A DNA stretch of 49,918 nucleotides from Agrobacterium cavarae (GCF_004310285.1 NZ_SISF01000018.1:1-49918), one strand, 5' to 3'. Shown: positions 37,131 through 45,292, counted from the first letter of the stretch. Numbers and translations are program-made. The notes: generated by a model not told the origin, from the sequence alone.

Positions 37131-37385
37131 TCAACACGTCATCATCTTGCGACTCGGAGCTCGATCCAACTCTGAGGTCGATCCACATCGCGTCGTGGTT
37201 TTCCTCTTCGCCTTTCTGCAGAGTCGAGTACCAAGACCAATTATTGTCGGAACCGAAATAGACAGTCTCTGACACTTTGTAGAAGGCCCGTTTGAATAAG
37301 CTTCGCAGTACATCCGTGATGACGCGCTCTGAAAAACAACGCTGCGACAGAAGGCGTCAAGCGCCGGCGCAAACGAAGCATATAA
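37131..37385. other. Intergenic, no convincing gene
   Basis: About 255 bases between repeat copy A2 and the popZ terminator. A minus-strand frame starting at GTG 37275 (137 codons) begins plausibly (MSETVYFGSDNNWSWY) but runs through the repeat and the GPR terminator and lacks a good ribosome site. It is not called as a gene. Confidence 0.4.
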
Positions 37386-37426
37386 AAGCGAAAGCCGCTG
37401 AGGAGATCATCTCCACAGCGGCTTTC
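37386..37426 (-). terminator. Probable popZ terminator
   Basis: On the minus strand GAAAGCCGCTG and CAGCGGCTTTC pair, with an inner GGAGATGATCTCC palindrome, followed by GCTTTTAT. It is 86 nt beyond the popZ stop. Confidence 0.65.
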
Positions 37427-37511
37427 TGTATCAACGAAAGGTCATCATGACCTCAAGGTGACCCCGTCCCGGCACGATCAGGAGAAAGGTGCAGCCTTCC
37501 TCCAATGTGCA

Positions 37512-38447
37512 TCAACGACGAGGACCACGCGCAACGCGCTCGATTTCTTCACGAACCATACGCTCGACGATCGTCGGCAGGTTGTCTTCCAGCCATTCCT
37601 GCAGCATTGGACGCAGCATGTCCTGAGCGACAGTCTCGATCGTCGGGTTACGCACGCCGTCAAATACTTCAGCAAGAGCGCCGAAGGACCGGGCGATCTG
37701 GGCGCCGGCCTCGGCGGACACCAAGTTCACCGGTAGATCGAGCTTGGGCTCGCTCTTCTGAACGGCAGGTTCGGCCATAGGCTCCTGGCGAATGTCGACA
37801 GCGCGAGATACGGGCTTCTCTTCTTCCACCGCGCCGCGCAACTGCATCGTTTCCCAAACGGGGACAGGCTGTGGTGCTGGCGCAGGTGCCGCAGCTTGCG
37901 GCGGAGGATTGAACGTCGGCATTTCCCGGGGCTGCTGAGGTGCTGTGGCAGCCAACAACGGACGCACATCCGTAGGGCGGGCAGGCTGTGCTACCTGTGG
38001 GCGCTCAGCCTCCAGAGAGGACTGCGTTGGCGCTGGTGAAGCGGTAGGCGCCGGCGTCACGCCCTGCCCGTGAGCCAGGCTGCCCTGAGGCCCAAGCGTT
38101 GCATTACGATCTGCGGCTGCGCGAACCCGTGCTGCTACATCGGCGAGCGACATCGACTTCTCGGCGACAGGCTCTTCTCTTTCGACGACAGGCGCGAAAT
38201 CGTTGAACTGGCGCGCGCCATAGCCCTGATTGGCAGCCGGAGGAACATGGGCCGGCGGGCTCGGGATCTCTGCTGAGATATCCTCGGCAAAGTCCATATC
38301 CAGCTCCACCTCGCCAAGTTCGAACTCGGTAGCCGGCTGACCTGGAAATCCATTCGACGGCGCAGGTTCGTTGCTTTCAATGATCCTGCGGATCGATGCC
38401 AGAATCTCTTCCATGGATGGTTCACGCGCTACACTCGGCTGAGCCAT
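37512..38447 (-). CDS. popZ: Polar organising protein PopZ (DUF2497)
   Basis: A 311-residue protein that self-assembles into a polar hub anchoring chromosome origins and cell-cycle factors. The N-terminal helix REPSMEEILASIRRIIE (8-24) and the C-terminal oligomerisation helices (about 258-307, PTIETVAQDMLRPMLQEW and NLPTIVERMVREEIERVARG) are both conserved. The middle is a Pro/Ala/Gln-rich disordered linker. In Agrobacterium PopZ marks the new growth pole, so convergence with the GPR-like gene is notable. tolC and valS, frequent neighbours in rhizobia, are not adjacent here. Confidence 0.93.
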   Translation of the reverse strand: MAQPSVAREPSMEEILASIRRIIESNEPAPSNGFPGQPATEFELGEVELDMDFAEDISAEIPSPPAHVPPAANQGYGARQFNDFAPVVEREEPVAEKSMSLADVAARVRAAADRNATLGPQGSLAHGQGVTPAPTASPAPTQSSLEAERPQVAQPARPTDVRPLLAATAPQQPREMPTFNPPPQAAAPAPAPQPVPVWETMQLRGAVEEEKPVSRAVDIRQEPMAEPAVQKSEPKLDLPVNLVSAEAGAQIARSFGALAEVFDGVRNPTIETVAQDMLRPMLQEWLEDNLPTIVERMVREEIERVARGPRR

Positions 38448-38588
38448 TTTTATCCCCGATTTTCACATTCAAGACGGGCCGGAGCAGAATACGCATGCTC
38501 CGAATCATCTTGAGTGTAGGGCACAAGCGCTCAGAAGAGAATCCATGCGGGTGGCTGATTTGCGCGATACACAGCTTTATTTACAAAC

Positions 38589-38616
38589 AAAAATGGCCCG
38601 GCGTGCACCGGGCCAT
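38589..38616 (-). terminator. Rho-independent terminator of pcm
   Basis: On the minus strand ATGGCCCGG-TGCACG-CCGGGCCAT is followed by TTTTTGTTTG, 29 nt after the pcm stop. It separates pcm from popZ. Confidence 0.88.
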
Positions 38617-38618
38617 CT

Positions 38619-38627
38619 GTTAACCAT
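38619..38627. promoter_or_regulatory. Candidate CtrA-binding 9-mer upstream of popZ
   Basis: GTTAACCAT matches the short CtrA consensus exactly. It lies about 172 nt upstream of the popZ ATG but also in the 3' untranslated part of pcm, before its terminator, so a chance match is possible. Confidence 0.35.
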
Positions 38628-38644
38628 CTGCTTTTGCAACCGAT

Positions 38645-39316
38645 TTAGAAAACGAATTCCTTAGCCTTGGCAAAGCCCGGAAGCGGCTTCAGCGACGCAT
38701 TGAAGAAGGTCGCCGCCGACACACCCTTGCCGTCCCGGCGATAAACGCTGGCTTTGGCTGCATTGCCATAACCCACGACGGCAATCAGACGACCACCATC
38801 GGCGAGCTGGTCGAGAAGCGCCTGCGGCACCTCCTCAACAGCGCCATTGATGAAGATCACATCATAGGGTGCCTGTGCGGCATGTCCCTGCTCCAGCGGG
38901 CCGGCAACCGTGACCACATTGACGTAACCCAGTGCGGCAAGCGTTTCGGTCGCCTTCGCAGAAAGTTCAGGATCGCTTTCCAGCGAAACAACGGAGCCTG
39001 CGAGTTCCGAGAGGATTGCGGAGACGTAACCCGTCGCACCACCAACTTCCAGCACCAAATCATCTTTGGTGACAGCCACGAGCTGCAGCATCTTGGCGAT
39101 GGGCGAAGCCTTCAACAGGTAACGCGCCGCAAGCCCATCCTTGGCAGGACAGATTTGCAGATCTTCGTCCATGTAGGCGACCTGCTTGACGTTGTCTGGA
39201 ACGAAGGCCTCACGCGGTACGGAAAGAATCGCCTTGAGCACCGAATGGGACGTTACATCGGTCGTACGCACCTGGCCGTCCACCATTTTCGCGCGTGCGG
39301 TTTCAAAATCCATCAT
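38645..39316 (-). CDS. pcm: Protein-L-isoaspartate methyltransferase family protein
   Basis: A 223-residue SAM-dependent methyltransferase of the PIMT family, which repairs isoaspartyl residues. The N-terminal RAKMVDGQVRTTDV, the REAFVP motif and the SAM-binding LVLEVGGATGYVSAIL are present. The usual catalytic Ser/Thr-rich entry is divergent, as in many alphaproteobacterial copies annotated as PIMT, so repair activity is not certain. ATG 39316 or 39313 may be used. It ends in its own terminator. Confidence 0.85.
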   Translation of the reverse strand: MMDFETARAKMVDGQVRTTDVTSHSVLKAILSVPREAFVPDNVKQVAYMDEDLQICPAKDGLAARYLLKASPIAKMLQLVAVTKDDLVLEVGGATGYVSAILSELAGSVVSLESDPELSAKATETLAALGYVNVVTVAGPLEQGHAAQAPYDVIFINGAVEEVPQALLDQLADGGRLIAVVGYGNAAKASVYRRDGKGVSAATFFNASLKPLPGFAKAKEFVF

Positions 39317-39559
39317 GTCGTGCTTGCCTCGAGTAAAAGTCTGGCAGACACAGCTGTGTCCGCATTTTGCTAATCGTCTTAATGGGCTCCGCCCGCGCTT
39401 TCAAGCACAAGCATGCATCAGTGGGCTAAAAAGAAACGACCATACGCCGCGGCACATCTGCTACCCGAAACAACGTCGGCTGATACCGCTCCCGGGAACT
39501 TTTTTATCCGCCTAATCATTATTGCGTTACTGACGTATCATCAACGGGTGGAGGCAAAC

Positions 39560-39712
39560 ATGCTCGGTACAATCCTAGTCATCCTTCTGATTCTATTCCT
39601 GGTCGGCGCACTTCCGAACTGGGGATACCACAACTATGGATGGGGCCCGTCGGGCGGTCTTGGTCTGGTCCTAGTCATCGTCCTGATCCTCGTTCTGCTT
39701 GGCAGAATTTGA
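39560..39712 (+). CDS. DUF3309 small membrane protein
   Basis: A 50-residue protein: a hydrophobic helix (MLGTILVILLILFLVGALPNW), the conserved Tyr/Gly/Trp-rich turn GYHNYGWGPSGGLG, and a second helix ending GRI. This is the DUF3309 pattern of short alphaproteobacterial membrane proteins, function unknown. ATG 39560 has GGAGG 6 nt upstream; the open frame back to 39413 is not supported. Confidence 0.9.
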   Translation: MLGTILVILLILFLVGALPNWGYHNYGWGPSGGLGLVLVIVLILVLLGRI

Positions 39713-39729
39713 TTTAGGAGAAGACAAGT

Positions 39730-39767
39730 AGCCCCGATGCGATCGAAAGGTCTGACGGGGCTCTTTC
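39730..39767 (+). terminator. Possible terminator after DUF3309 gene
   Basis: AGCCCCG and CGGGGCT pair across a 19-nt loop, followed by CTTTC. Confidence 0.5.
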
Positions 39768-39879
39768 ATGATCCTAAAGCTGCATGAAAAACTTATCGGG
39801 AGTTTTTCCGACTCCCCTATTGCACCGAAAATGGATTCGTTCTAAATCCCGGCCATCGCTCAAACAGACGAGCGTGTGA

Positions 39880-39953
39880 GGCCTCGTGGCGGAGTGGTGA
39901 CGCAGAGGACTGCAAATCCTTGTACCCCGGTTCAATTCCGGGCGAGGCCTCCA
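39880..39953 (+). tRNA. tRNA-Cys (GCA)
   Basis: 74 nt with encoded CCA. Acceptor GGCCTCG pairs with CGAGGCC, the anticodon loop CTGCAAA gives GCA, and the T arm contains GGTTCAATTCC. Its 3' end is duplicated at 41653, marking it as a likely integration site. Confidence 0.96.
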
Positions 39954-39957
39954 AAAA
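39943..39957 (+). repeat. attL-like repeat at tRNA-Cys 3' end
   Basis: CGAGGCCTCCAAAAA, covering the acceptor 3' strand, discriminator and CCA of tRNA-Cys, recurs identically in direct orientation at 41653-41667, bracketing about 1.7 kb. Confidence 0.65.
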
Positions 39958-40146
39958 AATCACATTACAAATCAAGCACTTGAGGTCGAAATTCGACTGA
40001 CGGCGCAGCTTTAATGTCGCATGCATGTTGCGCGTTGATTCCCTTTGTTTCCGAGCATTTCATTCGGGCCCCGGCGAATCCGTGCGACATGTATTGCAAC
40101 ATGAGAGGTTCGCTGGCAGCATCTGGCTTCTGATGGGAGTGCATAC

Positions 40147-40347
40147 ATGAGAAATGAAACGGAATGGGTCTGTCCCGATTGTGGCTACAAGCCTGAGGTC
40201 GCACTTCGCAATCGAGGTGCGGTATTCTATCGTGACAAGGATATCAGAGGCATCTGTCCGATCATGAAAAAGCAAGTGGCCGCCGGTCAGACACCGAATT
40301 GCCCACAGCATACCTCAATACTTGGAAGGATACTACAGCACGGCTAG
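40147..40347 (+). CDS. Small Cys-rich (zinc ribbon-like) protein
   Basis: A 66-residue protein with CPDC (residues 9-12) and later Cys37 and Cys52, a spacing that could hold a zinc ribbon. GGGAG lies 8 nt before the ATG. It is inside the tRNA-Cys-bracketed segment. No named family; probably cargo of the old element. Confidence 0.6.
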   Translation: MRNETEWVCPDCGYKPEVALRNRGAVFYRDKDIRGICPIMKKQVAAGQTPNCPQHTSILGRILQHG

Positions 40348-40364
40348 GCCATAGGCTCCAGCGC

Positions 40365-40703
40365 CTACTCAAGCATCAACGCCTTCGCTACCGCTGAGGG
40401 GGCACAGTTATGCATCTCTTTGCGAAGAATGGCGATGCGCTGAAGTACAAGCGCCTTCCCCTTCTCCACCTCTTCAGACCGCCCCATACCCATAGGGGAT
40501 CTTCGAAATTCCACGGATAGTGCATGGAATGCAGAGAGGACGTCGTCCGCGCTGGCGAGTGCCAAGTCACTACGCTCGACCATTTCGAAAGCGTTTCTCA
40601 ACCCGTTCTGAAGGTTTCTCTCTATGCCCGAGAAGCTGACCGCGTTCATTCTATCGATGTCGCGCGCCACCATGTCCAGGTGAGCTTCGAACGCACGTTC
40701 CAT
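40365..40703 (-). CDS. Small helical protein of unknown function
   Basis: A 112-residue, mostly helical, charged protein (MERAFEAHLDMVARDIDRMN...). GAGG lies 7 nt before the ATG, and the frame is free of repeats, so it is probably real. It lies in the tRNA-Cys-bracketed segment, and no family is recognised. Confidence 0.6.
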   Translation of the reverse strand: MERAFEAHLDMVARDIDRMNAVSFSGIERNLQNGLRNAFEMVERSDLALASADDVLSAFHALSVEFRRSPMGMGRSEEVEKGKALVLQRIAILRKEMHNCAPSAVAKALMLE

Positions 40704-40849
40704 TTCAGTTCCTCGCCACAGATTCGTCCCTGTTAAATTGAAACTGAAACTGTAAAAATGGAAACATAAAAATTACTCAAACTGTGCGCTGCTTCCGACC
40801 CGCGGACCATGGGTCCAGGGGCCGAAGAACCTACTCGTGGGGAGGCGCG

Positions 40850-41047
40850 GTGCCAAAAAGTAAGATCTACGCCCCTATCACGGTCGAGCGCGCCCTCGAT
40901 AAGCTTGCAGAGATAATTGTTTTCTTGGGAGATGATGGGGTGAATGTCCTACCCCTCTATGACCGCCTCGAGTCGGAGCTCGAGACGTTGAAAGCGCATG
41001 AGGTCAGAATGGACGAGATCCGCGCCCGCGCCGTTCGCTTAAAGTAG
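40850..41047 (+). CDS. Small protein of unknown function in element remnant
   Basis: A 65-residue protein from GTG 40850 (VPKSKIYAPITVERALDKLAEIIV...), with GGGGAGG 5 nt upstream. The in-frame ATG at 40784 lacks a site. It is helical and charged; no family. Its end overlaps the 3' end of the opposing phage-like pseudogene by 9 nt. Confidence 0.6.
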   Translation: MPKSKIYAPITVERALDKLAEIIVFLGDDGVNVLPLYDRLESELETLKAHEVRMDEIRARAVRLK

Positions 41048-41429
41048 TTTCGTGAGCGCGAAGACCGTTCGCGATAAACCATCCGGCCGCACGCTTGCGA
41101 TCTCAAAGCGGCGGGCATCGTCCAACGTGATCGTTTTGCTTGACGCTGGCGGCCGCTGGATAACGCAGCACATCGACGCTGAAAACAAAGTCAGCGCCAT
41201 GAATGAGCGTAGCGAGGTCATTTCCGCTGCGATCGCGTTTCCCTTGCTCAACTGCAGCGTAAGCTGGAGCCTCATCGAAGATTCCGCGGATATGAATTTC
41301 TCTGCGATCGGGATCCGGCTGCGATCGACCATTCGGCGTCGACACAACGCCGTCGATAACAGCTGAGACCGAATACATGCGATCGCACTGCTTGGATGCT
41401 AGGCGGTCGAGTTTGTTGAAGATTGCCAT
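41039..41429 (-). pseudogene. Frameshifted phage head-tail joining-like protein
   Basis: Read 41429 to 41039, the first frame gives MAIFNKLDRLASKQCDRMYS, then GIFDEAPAYAAVEQGKRDRSGND and FSVDVLRYPAAASVKQNDH. The sense then continues in a second frame as ITLDDARRFEIASVRPDGLSR and ends FALTKLL. Joined, this resembles the short head-tail joining/adaptor proteins of rhizobial prophages. The shift falls near 41125-41135. A ribosome-like AAGGGA precedes the ATG. No other structural phage gene is left. Confidence 0.65.
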
Positions 41430-41780
41430 TTGGGATCCCTTCGCGGGCTGAAAAGAAATCCCTCCCGAGAAATCCGCGAGGGGTCCACCATTGGCCTGGG
41501 GTGATTACATGCGATCACCGGCGCCATGCCCGGGCGCGAAGCCGCAAGGCCTTTCCGGGCAATCTCTTATCACTATGAAAGTCCGGCGTTTTGTACTAGC
41601 CGCGCCAGTCCATGAAGCCACCACCAAAATCCAGCCGAACCTTTGTCTCAACGAGGCCTCCAAAAATCTACGCATAGTCACCTCTGAATATCGCCCGCGC
41701 TTGCCGCGTTGGTGCGTAGCCAGCATGACCTGCTGGACGCTCTGGTGACTTATCGATGACGGGCATGTTATCTCTTCCAT
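41430..41780. other. Intergenic with right attachment-site copy
   Basis: About 350 bases. It holds a small CCCTCCCGAG/CTCGGG-like hairpin region after the phage remnant (about 41460-41485), then the att copy at 41653. Frames here have no supported start. It may contain the remnant of another minus-strand phage gene, but nothing definite. Confidence 0.45.
41653..41667 (+). repeat. attR-like copy of the tRNA-Cys 3' end
   Basis: CGAGGCCTCCAAAAA identical to 39943-39957 in the same orientation. The flanks differ (TCAA versus CGGG upstream), so only the site itself is shared. Confidence 0.65.
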
Positions 41781-42406
41781 ATGAGAAAATACGGCCGCAC
41801 ATTTCACCTGCCACACTCGCCGGGAGCAACGAGCGACGACAAGATCATGCCATCTCTCGATGGCTTGAAGGTCGGTGATCTGGTTGTCACCGAAAAGATG
41901 GATGGTGAGAGAACACGACCATTCACGCAGGCGGGTGCCATGCGCGAAGCCCGGATGGCCGCTATCATTCTTCTCGTGACTGGGTAAAGGCGTTTGCCGC
42001 GGGTATTTCTTCTCACCTCGCAGAGGACGAACGTATTGTTGGCGAAAACCTATACGCCCGTCACTCCATCACTTATCATTCTTTACCCTCGTATTTCCTG
42101 GGTTTTGCGTGGATCGTTGGTGACGAAATCCAGTCATGGGACATGACGCTTGCTCGTTTCACAGAGCTAAAGATTCAACATGTTCCGATAATGTATCGTG
42201 GCCCTTACAAGCAGGGTTTATTTGATGATCTCGCGAAGGCGCTCAATACGTGCCAACAGGAGGGCTTCGTGGTCAGGCGTGCGTCCGCCTTTGCAGAGAG
42301 CGCTATGCCCGACTTCTTAGGCAAGTATGTGAGAGAAGGACATGTACAAACGGATGTCCACTGGATGAAGATGGACATCGTACCCAACGGCTTGGCGGGA
42401 GAATAG
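41781..42406 (+). pseudogene. RNA ligase family gene broken by a GA insertion
   Basis: The first frame starts MRKYGRTFHLPHSPGATSDD and reaches the nucleotidyl-lysine motif TEKMDGE (Lys39), then goes out of frame at GAGAGA (41907-41912). Removing two bases restores ENTTIHAGGCHARSPDGRYH, then ERIVGENLYARHSI, SYFLGFAWIV, EGFVVRR and FLGKYVREGHV: the ordered motifs of the ATP-dependent RNA ligase family. The repaired frame is exactly 207 codons plus stop. It is adjacent to the phage-like remnant but outside the att copies. Confidence 0.85.
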
Positions 42407-42471
42407 GAACCTTGGTCGAGGCTTTCAGTTACTCCTCAGCCGAAGTCATTTGGCGTCGCAAGGAGCGTATC

Positions 42472-42762
42472 ATGAAAGCGAAGTCCCTTATCGCAGTTTC
42501 CATCCTCGCACTCGCGCTTGCAAGCTGCACGACCGGAATCTCGTCTGCAAATCTCGAGCCTATTCCTGGCAGTATCACCTATAATGGTCAGCCGCGCACC
42601 AAGCTGACGAAGTCGCCTATCGGCAGCACCTTCACCCACAACTTCAGGCGCTGGAATGGTGACCGCGTGATTGAGACCTATCAGATCCAGCCGGATCGTT
42701 CGATCAAGATCATCGATCGCCGCATCATCCGCGATTGGCTGACCTTTGGGCGTGATGACTAA
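42472..42762 (+). CDS. Small lipoprotein
   Basis: A 96-residue protein with a lipoprotein signal ending LASC (Cys19), then a soluble domain with FTHNFRRWNGDRVIETYQI. AGGAG lies 6 nt before the ATG. Probably anchored in the outer membrane (no Asp at +2); function unknown. Confidence 0.82.
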   Translation: MKAKSLIAVSILALALASCTTGISSANLEPIPGSITYNGQPRTKLTKSPIGSTFTHNFRRWNGDRVIETYQIQPDRSIKIIDRRIIRDWLTFGRDD

Positions 42763-42834
42763 TCCGAACCGTTGAACACAGCGCTCGAACGGGCTACAGG
42801 CATCCTCTGATCGAGTGGAGCGGTAGAGGATAAG

Positions 42835-43080
42835 ATGCACACGAAATGGAGCAAGCCGGTTCTGGTCGCGCTGGAAGAACCTGGCAATTACATCAGCATC
42901 GAAACGACCCAAGCCGCCTCCTGGGCGATGATCGAGGACTGGCCCGTGGAAGACGGTGACGCACTCGATCAAGCTCTCCTCGTCTGCGCTGCTGTCGGAT
43001 CTGGCAAAAAGAAACCCGAGGATGCACGGCGCGCTTTTGTGGCCGCTGCACTTGAGGCTGGCCTCGATATCAAGGCATAA
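42835..43080 (+). CDS. DUF982 protein
   Basis: An 81-residue protein with the DUF982 pattern (WSKPVLVAL...YISIETTQAASWAMIEDWPVEDG and DARRAFVAAALEAGLDI), a family common in rhizobia with no known function. GAGGA precedes the ATG. It follows the lipoprotein gene by 72 nt. Confidence 0.88.
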   Translation: MHTKWSKPVLVALEEPGNYISIETTQAASWAMIEDWPVEDGDALDQALLVCAAVGSGKKKPEDARRAFVAAALEAGLDIKA

Positions 43081-43169
43081 TGTCGCAACAGCGAGACTAT
43101 GGCTTAACGCCCGCGCTTACGGCGCGTAGAAGATCGCGATCGATTAGGCTTGGAAGAGTGTAGAAAACG

Positions 43170-43259
43170 ATGAAGAAGCCCCTGCTCCTGCTTTTGATGA
43201 CCTGCCTTGTGGTGGGTATCGTCGGCCATCTTATCATCGCCTTCGTCATTACCGGCTGA
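43170..43259 (+). CDS. Putative 29-residue membrane peptide
   Basis: Encodes MKKPLLLLLMTCLVVGIVGH and nine more residues: one transmembrane helix with a positively charged start. GGAAGAG lies 11 nt upstream. Short, so low confidence, but composition is protein-like. Confidence 0.4.
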   Translation: MKKPLLLLLMTCLVVGIVGHLIIAFVITG

Positions 43260-43373
43260 CCGAAACACGGGATAAGAGATTTTCTTTACCGTCCATTAAG
43301 ATTCGTATCGTTGTCGCGGAACTACGTTATGTTTTCCACGTTTTCCTGGTACGGAAATCTGGAGGGTAATGAG

Positions 43374-43463
43374 ATGCGTGACGGCCTAAACAGTTTGCTC
43401 GAAATATCGCTTCTGGGATTTGTGGTTGTGACCTGCCTGATCATGGTCAACCCGCTGGTCTGA
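43374..43463 (+). CDS. Putative 29-residue membrane peptide
   Basis: Encodes MRDGLNSLLEISLLGFVVVT and nine more residues: one hydrophobic helix. TGGAGGG sits 8-9 nt before the ATG and a terminator follows. An in-frame ATG at 43329 would add 15 residues but has no ribosome site. Confidence 0.5.
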   Translation: MRDGLNSLLEISLLGFVVVTCLIMVNPLV

Positions 43464-43510
43464 AGCTCGTAAACAATTCGATATCTCAGCTGCCCCTCAC
43501 GGCAGTTATG

Positions 43511-43541
43511 AAAATGCGGCCTCACGGGCCGCATTTTCGTT
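43511..43541 (+). terminator. Rho-independent terminator between convergent genes
   Basis: AAAATGCGGCC and GGCCGCATTTT form a perfect 11-bp stem around TCACG, followed by CGTTTT; it may serve both strands. Confidence 0.85.
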
Positions 43542-43554
43542 TTGTCTATGAGGC

Positions 43555-44154
43555 TTAGGCCGACAGCTTGGCTGCGAGCTTGGCGACATGCGCGCCCTGG
43601 AACTTTGCGCCTTCCAGCTCGACTGCCGAAGGCTGGCGCGAGCCGTCACCATCGGTGATGGTCGATGCGCCGTAAGGCGAGCCGCCCTTGATTTCGTCCA
43701 CGCCCATTTGACCCTGGAAGGCATAAGGCAGACCTGCCACGACCATGCCGTGGTGAAGGAAGGTCGGGATGAAGCCGAGGATGGTGGATTCCTGGCCGCC
43801 GTGCTGCGTCGCCGTGGAGGTGAAGGCCGAGCCCACCTTGCCAACCAGCTTGCCGCTGAACCACAGGCTACCGGTCTGATCCCAGAAGTTACGCATCTGC
43901 GAGGCAACGGTGCCGAAGCGTGTGCCGGCGCCGACGATGATCGCGTCGTAATCTGCAAGCTCTTCGACGGTCGCGATCGGTGCCTGCTGATCCAGCTTGA
44001 AGTGAGAGGACTTCGCGACCTCTTCCGGAACGAGTTCGGGAACGCGCTTCACGACGACGTCGGCGCCTGCAGACTTTGCACCTTCTGCAACGGCGTAAGC
44101 CATTGTTTCCACATGACCGTAGGACGAGTAATAGAGCACCAGAACTTTTGCCAT
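43555..44154 (-). CDS. wrbA: NAD(P)H:quinone oxidoreductase WrbA
   Basis: A 199-residue flavodoxin-like FMN enzyme that reduces quinones by two electrons, limiting redox cycling (EC 1.6.5.2). It contains [12 protein letters not shown] (FMN phosphate loop), [21 protein letters not shown] and the insertion [16 protein letters not shown] typical of WrbA. GAGGAAA lies about 10 nt before the ATG. It is a single-gene unit. Confidence 0.95.
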   Translation of the reverse strand: MAKVLVLYYSSYGHVETMAYAVAEGAKSAGADVVVKRVPELVPEEVAKSSHFKLDQQAPIATVEELADYDAIIVGAGTRFGTVASQMRNFWDQTGSLWFSGKLVGKVGSAFTSTATQHGGQESTILGFIPTFLHHGMVVAGLPYAFQGQMGVDEIKGGSPYGASTITDGDGSRQPSAVELEGAKFQGAHVAKLAAKLSA

Positions 44155-44399
44155 CGTTGGTCTTTCCTCATTGTTTGTTGTTCAGCATCAGGATCGCGGA
44201 CGATTTCTACGCCGCTGATGTAACAGGACGCTAACAGAGGAATGGGGCGAGAGCGAGAGGTGCGAAAAGGACGCACCGTTCTCGATTTGCGAACGACGGC
44301 AGTACGTCGGTATACAGTCCTATTTTATGACCTTGCATATTGCATTCGCCGCTGGCGGGTTTAACGTCTGCGCACATTGTGTCGCGTGAGTATCCTTCC

Positions 44400-45173
44400 A
44401 TGTCTTCTGCCTCTCCCTCCTCCCCGGTTACGGCCGCCATGCTCGCCATCGGCGATGAGCTCTTGTCGGGTCGCACCAAGGACAAGAATATCGGGCACCT
44501 TGCCGATGTCCTCACCATGTCCGGCATCGACCTGAAGGAAGTGCGGATCGTCGCCGATGATGAACCAGCCATTGTCGAAGCTTTGAACGCTCTTCGTGCT
44601 CGCTACGATTACGTGTTCACCTCGGGCGGAATCGGCCCGACGCATGACGACATTACGGCCGATGCCGTGTCCGTTGCATTCGACCTGCCTTGTGAGCATG
44701 ATGCGGACGCCTTGCGCATTCTCGCAGACATGTATCGCGCCCGGGAAATGGAGTTTACCGAGGCGCGCAAACGCATGGCCCGCATGCCGCGCGGTGCACA
44801 GCACATCGCCAATCCTGTCTCGGTCGCGCCAGGCTTCATCGTCGAGAATGTCTATGTCATGGCGGGCGTCCCGCAGGTTTTCCAAGCCATGCTCGACAAT
44901 GTCGTGCCCACCCTCAAAACGGGCGCGAAGATGATGTCCCAGTCGGTGACATCGCAATTTGGGGAGGGTGACATCGGAACGCCTCTGAGCGAAATCCAGA
45001 AGGCCCACCCTGAGACCAGCATCGGTTCCTATCCGAAATATGACGGGCAGCGCTTCTCCACCGAGATCGTGGTCCGCGCACGCGATGCACACCTGTTGGA
45101 GGCAGCAGCAAGAGACGTGGCGGCGATGATTGAAAACATTGCGAAAGCGAAGGCGTCCTCCACGTTTGCGTGA
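44400..45173 (+). CDS. CinA N-terminal (MoCF) domain protein
   Basis: A 257-residue protein with the molybdopterin-binding fold of CinA/MogA: AIGDELLSGRTKDKN, FTSGGIGPTHDDITADA, and VYVMAGVPQVF. It lacks the C-terminal amidohydrolase half of full CinA, which a separate gene often supplies in alphaproteobacteria. CinA N-domains act on pyridine nucleotide or ADP-ribose metabolites; the substrate here is unknown. ATG 44400 begins at the conserved domain; upstream TTG/GTG starts are not preferred. Confidence 0.88.
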   Translation: MSSASPSSPVTAAMLAIGDELLSGRTKDKNIGHLADVLTMSGIDLKEVRIVADDEPAIVEALNALRARYDYVFTSGGIGPTHDDITADAVSVAFDLPCEHDADALRILADMYRAREMEFTEARKRMARMPRGAQHIANPVSVAPGFIVENVYVMAGVPQVFQAMLDNVVPTLKTGAKMMSQSVTSQFGEGDIGTPLSEIQKAHPETSIGSYPKYDGQRFSTEIVVRARDAHLLEAAARDVAAMIENIAKAKASSTFA

Positions 45174-45292
45174 ACTCCTTTGGGCGCAATACGTTTAATC
45201 TGTGCAGGTTTCGTCTTGATAAAGATCAAGGCGACGAGCGAATGACAGGTTCATCTTGGATCTGTCATTGATGCGTCACAAGGAGAATGGCC

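Noticed and set aside
36862..37275. Minus-strand 137-codon ORF between the GPR-like gene and popZ
   Set aside because: The first 50 residues look protein-like, but the rest runs through a dispersed repeat and the GPR terminator, and the GTG start lacks a ribosome site.
41505..41816. Minus-strand 103-codon ORF across the attR-like site
   Set aside because: No ribosome site, no family pattern, and it spans the site where two unrelated sequences were joined.
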